DNA of 64,000 bases from Mangrovimonas cancribranchiae (GTDB taxonomy: Bacteria > Bacteroidota > Bacteroidia > Flavobacteriales > Flavobacteriaceae), in NCBI RefSeq assembly GCF_037126245.1, contig NZ_CP136925.1, forward strand, positions 860,001-924,000, in the 5' to 3' direction. The notes beneath the pieces were generated by a model that worked only from the letters and a program-made list of their open reading frames with translations, was not told the origin of the DNA and ran no database searches. The position numbers and the translations under genes were made by a program. This document shows, piece after piece, positions 1 through 8,348 of the stretch. Positions within the stretch are counted from its first letter, which is position 1. Each line of letters begins with the position of its first letter.

Positions 1-606
1 GCTAAACATTGGCAATTTATTAATACAACGCGACTTTTATCACAATTTGAAGCGTTTACCATGCCAAAAACGGAAATCGTCATGTTTCAAACCCGTTGCT
101 TTAAAGAAGCCCACCAAGATGTTATAAATATACATACCCAACGCTATCAGATTATTAAACGCTTACAGAGGGAATTTCCAAAACGGTTTCAAGGCGGTTT
201 TATAGCGTCGGAAGTGGCAAACACAAAATATGCCGATGCACTAACCAATGTGCCCAGCGAACCACTTGCATACCTACAAGCCATGAAGCACGCTAACATA
301 GTCGTGTACACTAGAGGTTTGGCCAATTCGCCCGCTTGGAAATTAGCCGAATATTTATCGCAAGGTAAAGTCATTATTGCCGAACGGTTAACTAGTGAAC
401 TTCCCGTGCCTTTAGAACATGGTAAACAGCTGTTGTATTTTGATACGTTAGATAATATGGTACATCAAATTAACTTGGTGTTAGAAGATAAGGAGCTTGC
501 ACAATCGTTATCAAAACACGCCCGGCAATACTTTGAAAACAATGTGCATCCTGTAAAAAATATAAACCGTATTTTAGACCTCATGATTAAACCAACTAAT
601 ACTTAA
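1..606 (+). CDS. Glycosyltransferase-like protein, C-terminal part
   Basis: The reading frame is open to the left edge, so the true start is outside the window and the ATG at 61 is probably internal. About 201 residues are visible. They look like the C-terminal Rossmann half of a GT-B fold: a segment RGLANSPAWKLAEYLSQGK followed by a strand (VIIAERL), then a helix rich in Lys/Glu ending in a typical HARQYFENN tail, as in 'glycosyl transferases group 1' C-terminal domains. The expected role is sugar transfer in surface polysaccharide assembly, which fits the glycosyltransferase genes that follow 3 bp downstream. Donor and acceptor cannot be told from the sequence. The family call is by pattern only, and a CgeB-like protein is an alternative. 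Confidence 0.6.
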   Translation, partial: AKHWQFINTTRLLSQFEAFTMPKTEIVMFQTRCFKEAHQDVINIHTQRYQIIKRLQREFPKRFQGGFIASEVANTKYADALTNVPSEPLAYLQAMKHANIVVYTRGLANSPAWKLAEYLSQGKVIIAERLTSELPVPLEHGKQLLYFDTLDNMVHQINLVLEDKELAQSLSKHARQYFENNVHPVKNINRILDLMIKPTNT

Positions 607-609
607 GTT

Positions 610-1629
610 TTGAATAGGGTATTTGTACATCATCGGTCACCACATCATGCTACTTATTCTGGCTACGCCCAATTGGTAACACAGTTTCCAGAGGCAAAGG
701 TTATTACGGGAACACCGTCTATGCCTTATAAAATAGCTAAGATCGTAGCGGCAATGCATAAGCAAACCTCGGGCCTGTTTAATACAGCGAGTGTATTTAA
801 AGCGTTAGAGCTTCGTAACACATTGCGACAGATATCTTCGCCAACAGTAGTGCATTTTCTTAATGCCGAACGTGACGTGCGCTACCTAGTCAGATTAAAA
901 AAGCAATATAATCAAGTCGTGTTTTGCGCGACATTTCATAAACCGCCAGCGGTTTTAGAGCAACGTATTACGGACTGGAAATATCTACAACACTTAGATG
1001 GCGCCATTGCAGTAGGCGAAAATCAAGTCGATTTTCTTAAAACAAAATTACCCAATACAAAGGTTAGGTATATACCACACGGGGTAGATACACAGTTTTT
1101 TAAACCTAATAGTAATAAAAAACACCCCAATAAAGTGCTTTTTGTGGGGCAGCATTTACGAGATTTTAACACGTTTAATGCTTGTGTACCTTTGTTAGCT
1201 GAAAAAAATAAAGATATTCAAATACATGCCGTGGTAAACTCAGGAATAGAACACCGTTTAAAGTCACACCTTAACTTACACGTGCATCACGGATTAAGTG
1301 ATGAAGACTTGTTGGCACATTATCAAACAGCTTCAGTATTGTTGTTACCCATGTTAGATAGTACAGCCTGTAATAGTTTGTTAGAAGCCATGGCTTGTGG
1401 TGTGCCTATTGTAACCAGTCGAGTAGGAGGGAATGCCGAATACCTTAAAGAGACTTCGGCAAAACTAATTAACTCAAAAGATGTAGAGGCTCACGTTATG
1501 GCTACAAAGCAAGCATTACAAACCGTATCTTCTAAAACAAATGTCTCCCATATTGTTAATACATTTGATTGGAAAAATATAGCTCATAATGTAAATCGTT
1601 TTCATACTGATATAATAAAAAAAATATAA
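610..1629 (+). CDS. GT4-type glycosyltransferase
   Basis: A 339-residue GT-B glycosyltransferase of family GT4 type. The C-terminal nucleotide-sugar domain starts near residue 175 (VLFVGQHLRDF) and carries the E-x7-E region NSLLEAMACGVPIV at about residues 253-266, followed by SRVGGNAEYL. It would move a sugar from an activated donor onto a lipid-linked glycan at the cytoplasmic face of the inner membrane. The start is a TTG three bases after the previous stop; the first in-frame ATG lies about 110 bases further in and would delete the N-terminal strand. It is followed 4 bp later by the MBOAT gene, so it belongs to the same transcription unit. Sugar specificity is unknown. Confidence 0.85.
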   Translation: MNRVFVHHRSPHHATYSGYAQLVTQFPEAKVITGTPSMPYKIAKIVAAMHKQTSGLFNTASVFKALELRNTLRQISSPTVVHFLNAERDVRYLVRLKKQYNQVVFCATFHKPPAVLEQRITDWKYLQHLDGAIAVGENQVDFLKTKLPNTKVRYIPHGVDTQFFKPNSNKKHPNKVLFVGQHLRDFNTFNACVPLLAEKNKDIQIHAVVNSGIEHRLKSHLNLHVHHGLSDEDLLAHYQTASVLLLPMLDSTACNSLLEAMACGVPIVTSRVGGNAEYLKETSAKLINSKDVEAHVMATKQALQTVSSKTNVSHIVNTFDWKNIAHNVNRFHTDIIKKI

Positions 1630-1633
1630 CCAT

Positions 1634-3067
1634 ATGATATTTAACTCTTTAGACTTTGCTGTTTTTTTACCTATTGTTTTCTTATTGTATTGGTTTGTGT
1701 TTAATAAAAACCATAAAGCTCAGAATGTTTTAATTGTAGTTGCTAGCTATTTTTTTTACGGATATTGGGATTGGCGATTCTTATCCTTAATAGCCTTTAG
1801 TACGTTAGTTGATTTTTTTGTAGGACAGCAATTAGTTAAAACACAAAAGAAAGCTGTTAGAAAAGGCTTATTATTGTTAAGCCTTTTAGTTAACTTAGGG
1901 CTATTAGGTTTTTTTAAGTATTATAATTTCTTTGTTGATAATTTTGTTTCTGCTTTTTCATTTTTCGGTTTTGAAATTCCACAATATACCCTACATATCA
2001 TTCTCCCCGTAGGCATTAGTTTTTACACCTTTCAAACATTAAGTTATACCATTGATGTTTATCGAGAAAAAATAGAGCCAACAAAAAACATTGTGGCCTT
2101 TGCCGCTTTTGTTAGTTTTTTTCCACAATTGGTAGCGGGACCTATAGAACGTGCGACACATTTATTACCACAATTTTTGAAAGAGAGGCAGTTTAATTAT
2201 GTTAATGCTGTTGATGGGTTGCGACAAATACTTTGGGGGTTATTTAAAAAAATAGTTGTTGCAGATAATTGTGCACGTATTGTGAACACTATTTTTAACG
2301 ATTATGAGACCCATTCGGGAAGTACGTTGTTATTAGGAGCTGTGTTATTTGCTTTTCAAATTTATGGGGACTTTTCAGGGTATTCCGATATTGCTATAGG
2401 AACGTCAAGACTATTTGGTTTCGATTTAAAACAAAATTTTGCCTTTCCGTACTTCTCAAGAGATATTGCTGAGTTTTGGCGACGTTGGCATATATCTTTA
2501 TCAACGTGGTTTAGAGATTACCTCTATATCCCTTTAGGAGGTTCTAGAGGAACACAAGCTAAAGTAATAAGAAATGTATTTATTATTTTTTTGGTTAGTG
2601 GGTTTTGGCATGGTGCTAATTGGACATTTATTGTTTGGGGAGGTTTAAATGCTCTTTATTTTTTACCACTTATGCTGGCTAATATAAATCGGCATCACAC
2701 AGATATTGTTGCTTCAACTACTTTGTTTCCCAGTATAAAAGAATGCCTTCAAATAACTGTAACGTTTGGGGTAACTGTATTAGCATGGGTGTTTTTTCGT
2801 TCGGAAAATATACATCAAGCTTGGTCTATACTGTCTACTATTTTTTCTCATAGTTTTTTTACAATACCTACAATAAGACCAAAAGATATCATTGTTTTAA
2901 TTACCATCTTGTTACTTGTAGAATGGTTTGGAAGAAAGCAAAAGCATGCTTTGGCCTATATTCCAATAAAACATAAATTTTTACGATGGGGTGTGTACTA
3001 TGTGTTAATACTTATAATTATAACTTTTAGTGGGACTCCACAAGAGTTTATTTATTTTCAGTTTTAA
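1634..3067 (+). CDS. MBOAT family O-acyltransferase (AlgI/DltB-like)
   Basis: A 477-residue polytopic membrane protein of the MBOAT family. Diagnostic stretches are FWRRWHISLSTWFRDYLYIP near residue 280 and SGFWHGANWTF near residue 322, the latter containing the conserved membrane-embedded histidine. There are about ten hydrophobic segments and the length is normal for AlgI-like proteins. Such proteins pass acyl (often acetyl) groups across the inner membrane so that a periplasmic partner can O-acylate a polysaccharide. The next gene encodes an SGNH-hydrolase-like protein, the usual partner. Its place in a glycosyltransferase cluster suggests O-acetylation of the surface polysaccharide; that substrate is inferred. 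Confidence 0.9.
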   Translation: MIFNSLDFAVFLPIVFLLYWFVFNKNHKAQNVLIVVASYFFYGYWDWRFLSLIAFSTLVDFFVGQQLVKTQKKAVRKGLLLLSLLVNLGLLGFFKYYNFFVDNFVSAFSFFGFEIPQYTLHIILPVGISFYTFQTLSYTIDVYREKIEPTKNIVAFAAFVSFFPQLVAGPIERATHLLPQFLKERQFNYVNAVDGLRQILWGLFKKIVVADNCARIVNTIFNDYETHSGSTLLLGAVLFAFQIYGDFSGYSDIAIGTSRLFGFDLKQNFAFPYFSRDIAEFWRRWHISLSTWFRDYLYIPLGGSRGTQAKVIRNVFIIFLVSGFWHGANWTFIVWGGLNALYFLPLMLANINRHHTDIVASTTLFPSIKECLQITVTFGVTVLAWVFFRSENIHQAWSILSTIFSHSFFTIPTIRPKDIIVLITILLLVEWFGRKQKHALAYIPIKHKFLRWGVYYVLILIIITFSGTPQEFIYFQF

Positions 3068-3070
3068 TAT

Positions 3071-3978
3071 ATGAAACTATTTTTAAAACATATAGTTAGT
3101 TTTTTTTTAGTACTAATACTTATAATGTCTTTTATTTTTTGGGTCTAAAAAGGCAGGTGTCTAAACGGGGACAGTTTAAATTACCTACTTCCATAAAGTA
3201 TGTTATGTTTGGTCATTCGCATGCTGAATGTGCTTATAACGACAGTGTAATCTCTAATTTTAAGAACCTATCAAGTTCAGGAGAATCCTACTTTTATACA
3301 TATTTTAAAATAAAGCAAATAATTGAACATAATCCTCATCTAACATTAATTTTAGTTGAATTTTCTAATAATCAAATTATGAGCGACATGGATGATTGGG
3401 TCTGGGATGATAAACATCTGTCTAACGGCTATTCTAAATGGGGTACTTTTATGGGGCTTTCTGCTCATAAATTATTGATGCGTAATAATCCTGAAAGTAT
3501 CTTGTTTAATATGGCTTATAGTCAAAAGTTAAATTTATATCGGATACTAAATAACGATTTTAATTTCGTTGATAATATGGGCGGTTACAGGTATTTACCT
3601 TCAAAAAATTCTAACTTAAACGTAACTAAAAGAATGGATTCTATCAGGAAGCACCGTGATATTAAAAAAGTATCTCATGTCAATTTAATATACTTGAAAA
3701 AAATAGTGAAGTTATGTGAACAGTCTAATATAAAAATAGCTTTTGTGAGAAGTCCACAGCATAATAATAATATAGCTAGAGATAATGAATGTGTGTTTTT
3801 AACTGTTAAAAATCAACGTTTTAAAGGGGTGTCTTTTATAGATTTTAATAATCTAGAATTAAGTGATAATATGTTCAAAGATTTAGGTCATTTAAACTAT
3901 CTAGGAGCTAATATTGTTTCAAAAAAGTTAGATTCAATATTAAAAAGTCGTATTCCTAATAATGATATAATATTTTAA
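3071..3978 (+). CDS. SGNH-hydrolase-like partner of MBOAT, apparent frameshift
   Basis: The gene is split by a one-base shift. Translation from ATG 3071 gives a basic start and hydrophobic anchor (about 24 residues, ending SFIFWV) and stops at 3146-3148. The -1 frame continues from 3139 (GLKRQVSK) for 279 residues to 3978. Adding one T to the T6 run at 3135-3140 joins them as SFIFLGLKRQ, giving about 302 residues. The body has the SGNH block I motif GHSHAECAYND and a C-terminal DLGHLNYLGA resembling block V (D-x-x-H). Such proteins take the acyl group delivered by the MBOAT protein and place it on a polysaccharide in the periplasm. If the shift is real, a TTG at 3139 would yield a protein without its anchor. 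Confidence 0.75.
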
Positions 3979-3985
3979 TTTAAAA

Positions 3986-5182
3986 TTGAAGATAAAGCTC
4001 AAAATAGCCATTTACACAGGCGCCATACCCTCGTCCACCTTTATCGAACACCTGATAGACGGCGTAGCCAAGCATCATGAGGTATTGCTATTTGGCACCA
4101 TTAAAAAAGAGGTACAGTATAACAACCCCAACATTACCATCATTGAAACCCCAACCAAGCAATTTAAAAATGTGTGGTTGACAGGTATTAGAAGCTTTAG
4201 GTTGCTTTTCAAGTCACCAAAACTATTAAATATTGCCATTCGTCAAGCCTTAACCTATAAAACCCGTTACGAACAATGGATGCGGTTTTCGCGTTTTGTC
4301 CCCGTGTTATTACACCAACCTGATGTATTTCATTTACAATGGGCTAAAAAACTATCACGATGGATGTTTTTACAAGACACCTATGGGGGTAAACTCGTGT
4401 TGAGTTTACGAGGGACACATATTCATATTTCTCCTAAAGCCGATGTTGCTCTAGCACAAAGTTACTACGATTACTTTCCAAAAGTAGATGCCTTTCATGC
4501 CGTATCGCAAGATATGAAAACCGAGGCTTTGTTTTATGGAGCAACAGTAGACAACGTTAAAACCATTTTCACGATATTGCCAGATGCCGTATTTAACCAT
4601 TTTACACCCCCTAAAGCAATTAATGAAACGCTAAATATCGTTTCTGTAGGACGTTACCATTGGGTAAAAGGATATGATTATGCGCTAAAAGCCATCAAGC
4701 AATTAAAAGCACAAGGGATTCAAGTAACGTATACCATTATTGCTCCTAAACCAGTGCCAGAAAATATACTGTTTATGGTTAATGATTTGTCCCTAGAAGA
4801 TGTTGTGGTCTTTAAAGATCATGTGCCTCAAGACGCATTGTTTGCCTATTTAAAAACATTTGATCTGTTTTTGTTACCAAGTTTAAGTGAAGGCATAGCG
4901 AACGTCGTTTTGGAAGCTATGGCTATAGGTCTTCCAGTAGTTTCTACCAATTGTGGTGGTATGCCCGAAGTGGTGTTACCTAACAAAACAGGTTGGTTGG
5001 TACCTATTCGCGACCCCGAAGCTATGGCAAAGGCTATTATAGAGGTATACAACACGCCTACTAAACAACTAGAAACGATAACGCAACAAGCACACAATTT
5101 TGTAAAAGCGCAGTTTAATGCTAAACACAGTATACAACAGTTTTTAGCGTTGTATGAAGCGGTTGTTAGGAATCATAAATAA
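3986..5182 (+). CDS. GT4-type glycosyltransferase
   Basis: A 398-residue GT4 glycosyltransferase with both GT-B halves. The donor-binding half begins with IVSVGRYHWVKGYDYALKAI near residue 216 and has the E-x7-E region SEGIANVVLEAMAIGLPVV near residue 300, followed by TNCGGMPEVV. It resembles the colanic-acid type WcaL/AmsK transferases, but the sugar is not predictable. The start is TTG at 3986, eight bases after the previous stop, with the protein beginning MKIKLKIAIYTGAIP, a normal N-terminal strand. It is the last gene before the repeat island, and its stop is followed after one base by the first copy of the 386-bp repeat. Confidence 0.87.
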   Translation: MKIKLKIAIYTGAIPSSTFIEHLIDGVAKHHEVLLFGTIKKEVQYNNPNITIIETPTKQFKNVWLTGIRSFRLLFKSPKLLNIAIRQALTYKTRYEQWMRFSRFVPVLLHQPDVFHLQWAKKLSRWMFLQDTYGGKLVLSLRGTHIHISPKADVALAQSYYDYFPKVDAFHAVSQDMKTEALFYGATVDNVKTIFTILPDAVFNHFTPPKAINETLNIVSVGRYHWVKGYDYALKAIKQLKAQGIQVTYTIIAPKPVPENILFMVNDLSLEDVVVFKDHVPQDALFAYLKTFDLFLLPSLSEGIANVVLEAMAIGLPVVSTNCGGMPEVVLPNKTGWLVPIRDPEAMAKAIIEVYNTPTKQLETITQQAHNFVKAQFNAKHSIQQFLALYEAVVRNHK

Positions 5183-5183
5183 C

Positions 5184-5569
5184 TGTCATGCTGAACTTGG
5201 TTCAGCATCTTCTTTTGTTTTAAAATGACCTTATTTATATTTTTTCATTTTCTTTACTCGTCTAAAGAAAACGAAGCAAAAGAAATGACGCCTTGTCGGT
5301 AGGGATTTTACCTACGGTAAACCCCTCTCAAAACTTCGCGTCATGGTATGACTGGATTTCGAAGCTTTTGAGATATATCCTTACGACAAGTGGTTTTCCT
5401 GCTTCGCAGGAAGAAGACGTTCAGGGTGTGATAGGTTTAATATAAAGATTCTTCACTTCACTGCGTTGCGTTCTGAATGACAGGGTAGATTCTTCGTGTC
5501 GCTGTCGCTCACTCTGAATGACAATAGGATTCTTTGTGTTACTCTACTTACTTTAAATGACATTTTTTT
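5184..5569. repeat. 386-bp tandem repeat, copy 1
   Basis: First copy of a direct repeat with a period of exactly 386 bases. It starts with TGTCATGCTGAACTTGGTTC, a short hairpin-forming sequence, and ends in an ACATTTTTTTT tract. I counted six substitutions and no indels against copy 2. Inside are several related sub-elements of the form ATTCTTC...CTGAATGACA. No credible coding sequence is present. Confidence 0.95.
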
Positions 5570-5955
5570 TGTCATGCTGAACTTGTTTCAGCATCTTCTT
5601 TTGTTTTAAAATGACCTTATTTATATTTTTTCATTTTCTTTACTCGTCTAAAGAAAACGAAACAAAAGAAACGACGCCTTGTCGGTAGGGATTTTACCTA
5701 CGGTAAACCCTTCTCAAAACTTCGCGTCATGGTATGACTGGATTTCGAAGCTTTTGAGATGTATCCTTACGACAAGTGGTTTTCCTGCTTCGCAGGAAGA
5801 AGACGTTTAGGGTGTGATAGGTTTAATATAAAGATTCTTCACTTCACTGCGTTGCGTTCTGAATGACAGGGTAGATTCTTCGTGTCGCTGTCGCTCACTC
5901 TGAATGACAATAGGATTCTTTGTGTTACTCTACTTACTTTAAATGACATTTTTTT
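5570..5955. repeat. 386-bp tandem repeat, copy 2
   Basis: Second copy of the 386-bp unit, directly abutting the first. The six differences I see are single-base substitutions (for example CTTGGTTC to CTTGTTTC near the start, GACGTTCAGG to GACGTTTAGG late in the unit). The near identity suggests a recent duplication or ongoing homogenisation. Confidence 0.95.
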
Positions 5956-5982
5956 TGTCATACTGAACTTGTTTCAGCATCT
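5956..5982. repeat. Truncated third copy of the 386-bp repeat
   Basis: Twenty-seven bases matching the start of the unit, with one difference (TGTCATACTGAAC instead of TGTCATGCTGAAC), exactly 386 bases after copy 2 begins. The sequence diverges after CAGCATCT. This is the stub expected if recombination between the short hairpin elements at the unit ends created the duplication. Confidence 0.85.
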
Positions 5983-6000
5983 CTATTCAATATTATTTTT

Positions 6001-6430
6001 AATAATAACAAGCCCCTGAAACGCTTGTCTGTCGTTATACAAGAGTCCAGGGTGACAGGTTTTAATTATCCTCTGTCATGCTCCTGTCTGCCATGCCTAT
6101 GGCAGGTGAACTGACAGGTAGATGGTTTGGCATCTCAACCAAACACCGCACCTACACAACCAAGACCCTGAACCAAGTTCAGGGTGACAAGGGGAAGGAG
6201 ATGCTTATTTATTTTCTTCATTCATTTTGCCTTGATGCAAAACGAACCAAAAAATCAAGCCTGTCTGAGGTGCTTCCTTTGGACCACTCACGCTCGATGC
6301 TTCATGCTTTTTTCCGATGGTATCGGAACGCACTTCCGCATCTTTGTTCGTTATCACTGCAGACGGCCGGTTGTTTTCTGGCGTTGCCAGAATGGAGGTT
6401 GGTTTAGTGTGGTATTAAGGTGTTAGACTC
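6001..6430. repeat. Hairpin-rich REP-like intergenic region
   Basis: This stretch has no believable gene but several inverted repeats: CTGCCAT/ATGGCAG near 6087-6104, CCCTGAA/TTCAGGG at 6166-6184 followed by TGACA, CCGAT/ATCGG near 6315, and TTCTGGC/GCCAGAA near 6377. The reverse complement of the 6166-6189 element reads TGTCACCCTGAACTTGGTTC, the same layout as the start of the 386-bp unit with a changed stem. They look like members of one small palindromic repeat family. Open frames crossing the stretch are probably by-products. Confidence 0.7.
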
Positions 6431-6467
6431 AGAACCAAGTTTAGGGTGATTTTATTTTTTGTAGTCT

Positions 6468-6541
6468 TCACTACTCACTACTCACTACTCACTACTCACT
6501 ACTCACTACTCACTACTCACTACTCACTACTCACTACTCAC
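6468..6541. repeat. Heptamer tandem repeat (TCACTAC)n
   Basis: Ten perfect copies of TCACTAC followed by TCAC. This is a short tandemly repeated sequence with a period of seven; similar ACTCACTACTCAC pieces recur near 8346-8358. Confidence 0.95.
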
Positions 6542-6579
6542 AATTTACTACTAATATTTGTATTCACCACACACATTCG

Positions 6580-6634
6580 CCGTAGATATCCCGTAGATAC
6601 CCCGTACATAGTCCGTACATAGTCCGTACAAAGT
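6580..6634. repeat. Five 11-bp iteron-like direct repeats
   Basis: Five consecutive 11-bp units beginning CCGTA: CCGTAGATATC, CCGTAGATACC, CCGTACATAGT twice, and CCGTACAAAGT. The period equals about one helical turn, so all copies would face the same side of the DNA, as in protein-binding arrays. They lie about 370 bases before the start of the gene at 7002. Confidence 0.85.
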
Positions 6635-7001
6635 TCCAGAAAAATTACACCACGAAAAGCAGTAAAACACATCAAAAACAACAAAAAACAGCAAAAATCA
6701 AAATAAGAATCATTTATAACCAAAAGTTTCTAAAACAAAGAATCACATATCAAAGCACCAAAAAAATGATAAAACATAAAATAAAAACAGCTACAGCCTA
6801 AACACCTGAAAAACAAAAAGGAGTCTTTGGAGTATAAAATATATTTGTCCCAAGCATTGTCGTTAATAGGTCTTGCAGTTGAAATTTATATGTAGGAGCT
6901 CATACATACGTGCACCAATTAAAAGATCTAATAACGCAATGTCATTTAATTTTTTAATAATCAGTATGCTTTTGTAAGTATACATAAAAAGAGATAACAT
7001 C
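6635..7001. other. A-rich leader region before the 7002 gene
   Basis: About 370 bases without a supportable gene. The first half is strongly A-rich. A TATATTTG at 6839-6846, matching the TAnnTTTG -7 consensus of Bacteroidota, could drive the gene at 7002 with a leader of about 150 bases. No RNA family is recognised. Confidence 0.4.
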
Positions 7002-7751
7002 ATGGCTAAATACAAAAGCCTTTTTAAAGTAGAAGGATCGTTAGACGATGTAAACTTCTACAAGACCGAAGACGGATACCGCATGAGAACCAAAGGCGGT
7101 GTAAGTAAAGACCGTATTAAAAGCGACCCAGCGTTTCAAAGAACTCGTGAAAACAATAACGAGTTCGGAGCTAGCGCTTCCAGTGGGAAGCTATTAAGAC
7201 GAGCAATTATCGATATGGTGTCTAATGCTAAAGACAGTAAGTTAGCATCCCGATTAACGCAAGTGATGTCGCAAGTAAAAAATGCAGACCTCACCTCACC
7301 TCGTGGAAAGCGAAATGTAGCTGTAGGCATTCAAACACCAGAAGGAAAACTACCTTTAAAAGGGTTCGATTTTAACAGAAAATCAAGCCTATCAGAAGTG
7401 TTGTTAAGCGATTGGACGTTAAACACCACAACAGGCGAGGTGATAATAGATGATCTAACACCAGATCAAAAATTAAACATCCCTGAAGGAGCAACACATG
7501 TCGAGTTTAGTTGCGGATTTCTAAATCTAGATTTCGAAACTGAAGCTAAGGACATGCAATTAAGTAACATAGAAAACCTGCCTATTAATGGCACGGCATC
7601 AACCGTAACCCTAACACCCGTAGCACCAGCTACAGGAAGCGGACAGGCGTTTTATTTGCTTAAAGTGGCTTTCTTCCAAGAAGTAAACAACATGCAGTAT
7701 CCGCTTAAAAACGGAACCTTTAATGCCTTACAAATTTTAGAGGTGTTATAG
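7002..7751 (+). CDS. Conserved hypothetical protein of a Bacteroidota family
   Basis: A 249-residue protein of unknown function. The N-terminus (KVEGSLDDVNFYKTEDGYRM, then KGGVSKDRI and DPAFQRTRENNNEFG) matches a pattern I recall from many Bacteroidota hypothetical proteins, often in several copies per genome. There is no signal peptide or membrane segment, so it is presumably cytoplasmic. The N-terminal 100 residues are basic and the C-terminal half looks beta-rich (ATHVEFSCGFLNLDFE). It stands alone between repeat arrays and ends at a strong terminator. Its codon use looks more balanced and less AT-rich than the intergenic sequence around it. No function is proposed. Confidence 0.8.
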   Translation: MAKYKSLFKVEGSLDDVNFYKTEDGYRMRTKGGVSKDRIKSDPAFQRTRENNNEFGASASSGKLLRRAIIDMVSNAKDSKLASRLTQVMSQVKNADLTSPRGKRNVAVGIQTPEGKLPLKGFDFNRKSSLSEVLLSDWTLNTTTGEVIIDDLTPDQKLNIPEGATHVEFSCGFLNLDFETEAKDMQLSNIENLPINGTASTVTLTPVAPATGSGQAFYLLKVAFFQEVNNMQYPLKNGTFNALQILEVL

Positions 7752-7765
7752 TTATGTCATGTTTA

Positions 7766-7807
7766 AACACCAGACAAGTAAAAGGCTATCTGTCTGGTGT
7801 TTTTTTT
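7766..7807 (+). terminator. Rho-independent terminator after the 7002 gene
   Basis: Perfect 11-bp stem AACACCAGACA (7766-7776) and TGTCTGGTGTT (7791-7801) with a 14-base loop, followed by a T-tract. Confidence 0.9.
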
Positions 7808-8040
7808 AAGCAAAAAAAATATAACTCAAACATAATAGATTCTATCAAAAAAGTTGAAATAGCGATTTGAAACTATAAAAAAAGAAGATTAAACATATAA
7901 TTGTAAGAATTTTCTTTAGAATGTTGGTAAATCCGTTGAGAACTATTGGTTTAAATAAATCTAGTACTCTATTTTTTAAATTAACTTGCTAAAAGTTAGA
8001 AAATCAACATAGTAGTTAAAATAAAGTTATTTAAGGGAAG

Positions 8041-8265
8041 ATGATGAAAAGGCTATGCATATACCCAAAAGAGGTTGCCATAATTATAGGTAAATCACAA
8101 ACAACAGCACAAACATTAGTGCGCACCATTAAAGATATTCACGAAAAAGAAAAACATCAAGCACTCACTATACGCGAGTTTTGTGATTATATGGGGTTAG
8201 ACTATCAAGAAGTGTTTAACATGATAAATAATATAAAAACAAACAATGATAAGCAATCAGCTTAA
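8041..8265 (+). CDS. Small hypothetical protein, possible DNA-binding fold
   Basis: A 74-residue soluble protein. It begins MMKRLCIYPKEVAIIIGKSQ and has two helical parts: one around the GKSQTTAQTLVRTIKDIH segment (residues 18-35), the other around LTIREFCDYMGLDYQEVF (residues 43-60), followed by a polar tail. The pattern resembles small Bacteroidota proteins with a helix-turn-helix-like core, but I do not recognise a named family. It stands alone in the repeat island, 290 bases after the terminator of the previous gene. A DNA-binding role is an inference from its size and the first helix pair. Confidence 0.65.
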   Translation: MMKRLCIYPKEVAIIIGKSQTTAQTLVRTIKDIHEKEKHQALTIREFCDYMGLDYQEVFNMINNIKTNNDKQSA

Positions 8266-8320
8266 CCATATAATAATAGATGTTAACACAACTCAGAACT
8301 CGTAATTCCCAACCTTCAAC

Positions 8321-8348
8321 TAACAACCAACAACCAACAACCAACAAC
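8321..8348. repeat. Heptamer tandem repeat (CAACCAA)n
   Basis: About four copies of a seven-base unit (CAACCAA) in the gap between 8265 and 8496, followed at once by ACTCACTACTCAC, which matches the unit of the array at 6468-6541. The rest of the 230-base gap is a low-complexity C/A/T-rich sequence with no gene. Confidence 0.85.

Noticed and set aside
3125-3150. Programmed -1 ribosomal frameshift at the T6 tract
   Set aside because: The codons in the original frame (ATT TTT TGG) do not form a standard X-XXY-YYZ slippery heptamer and no strong downstream structure is seen; a missing base is simpler.
5184-5982. Insertion sequence
   Set aside because: No transposase frame, no terminal inverted repeats at the unit ends and no target-site duplication seen; the structure is a plain tandem duplication.
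6078-6426. Two overlapping open frames of 109 and 80 codons (6078-6407 and 6184-6426)
   Set aside because: They lie over hairpin-rich repeat sequence, overlap each other in different frames and have low-complexity products with no domain. I think they are by-products of the repeat.
6468-6541. CRISPR-like array
   Set aside because: The repeat is a seven-base unit with no spacers; the 386-bp units also lack spacers and no cas genes are present.
6255-7405. Shared residues KSSLSEVL in a repeat-region frame (near 6255) and in the 7002 protein (near 7380)
   Set aside because: About 25 similar bases only; no extended match that would show the repeat inserted into the gene. Probably chance or a very short shared piece.
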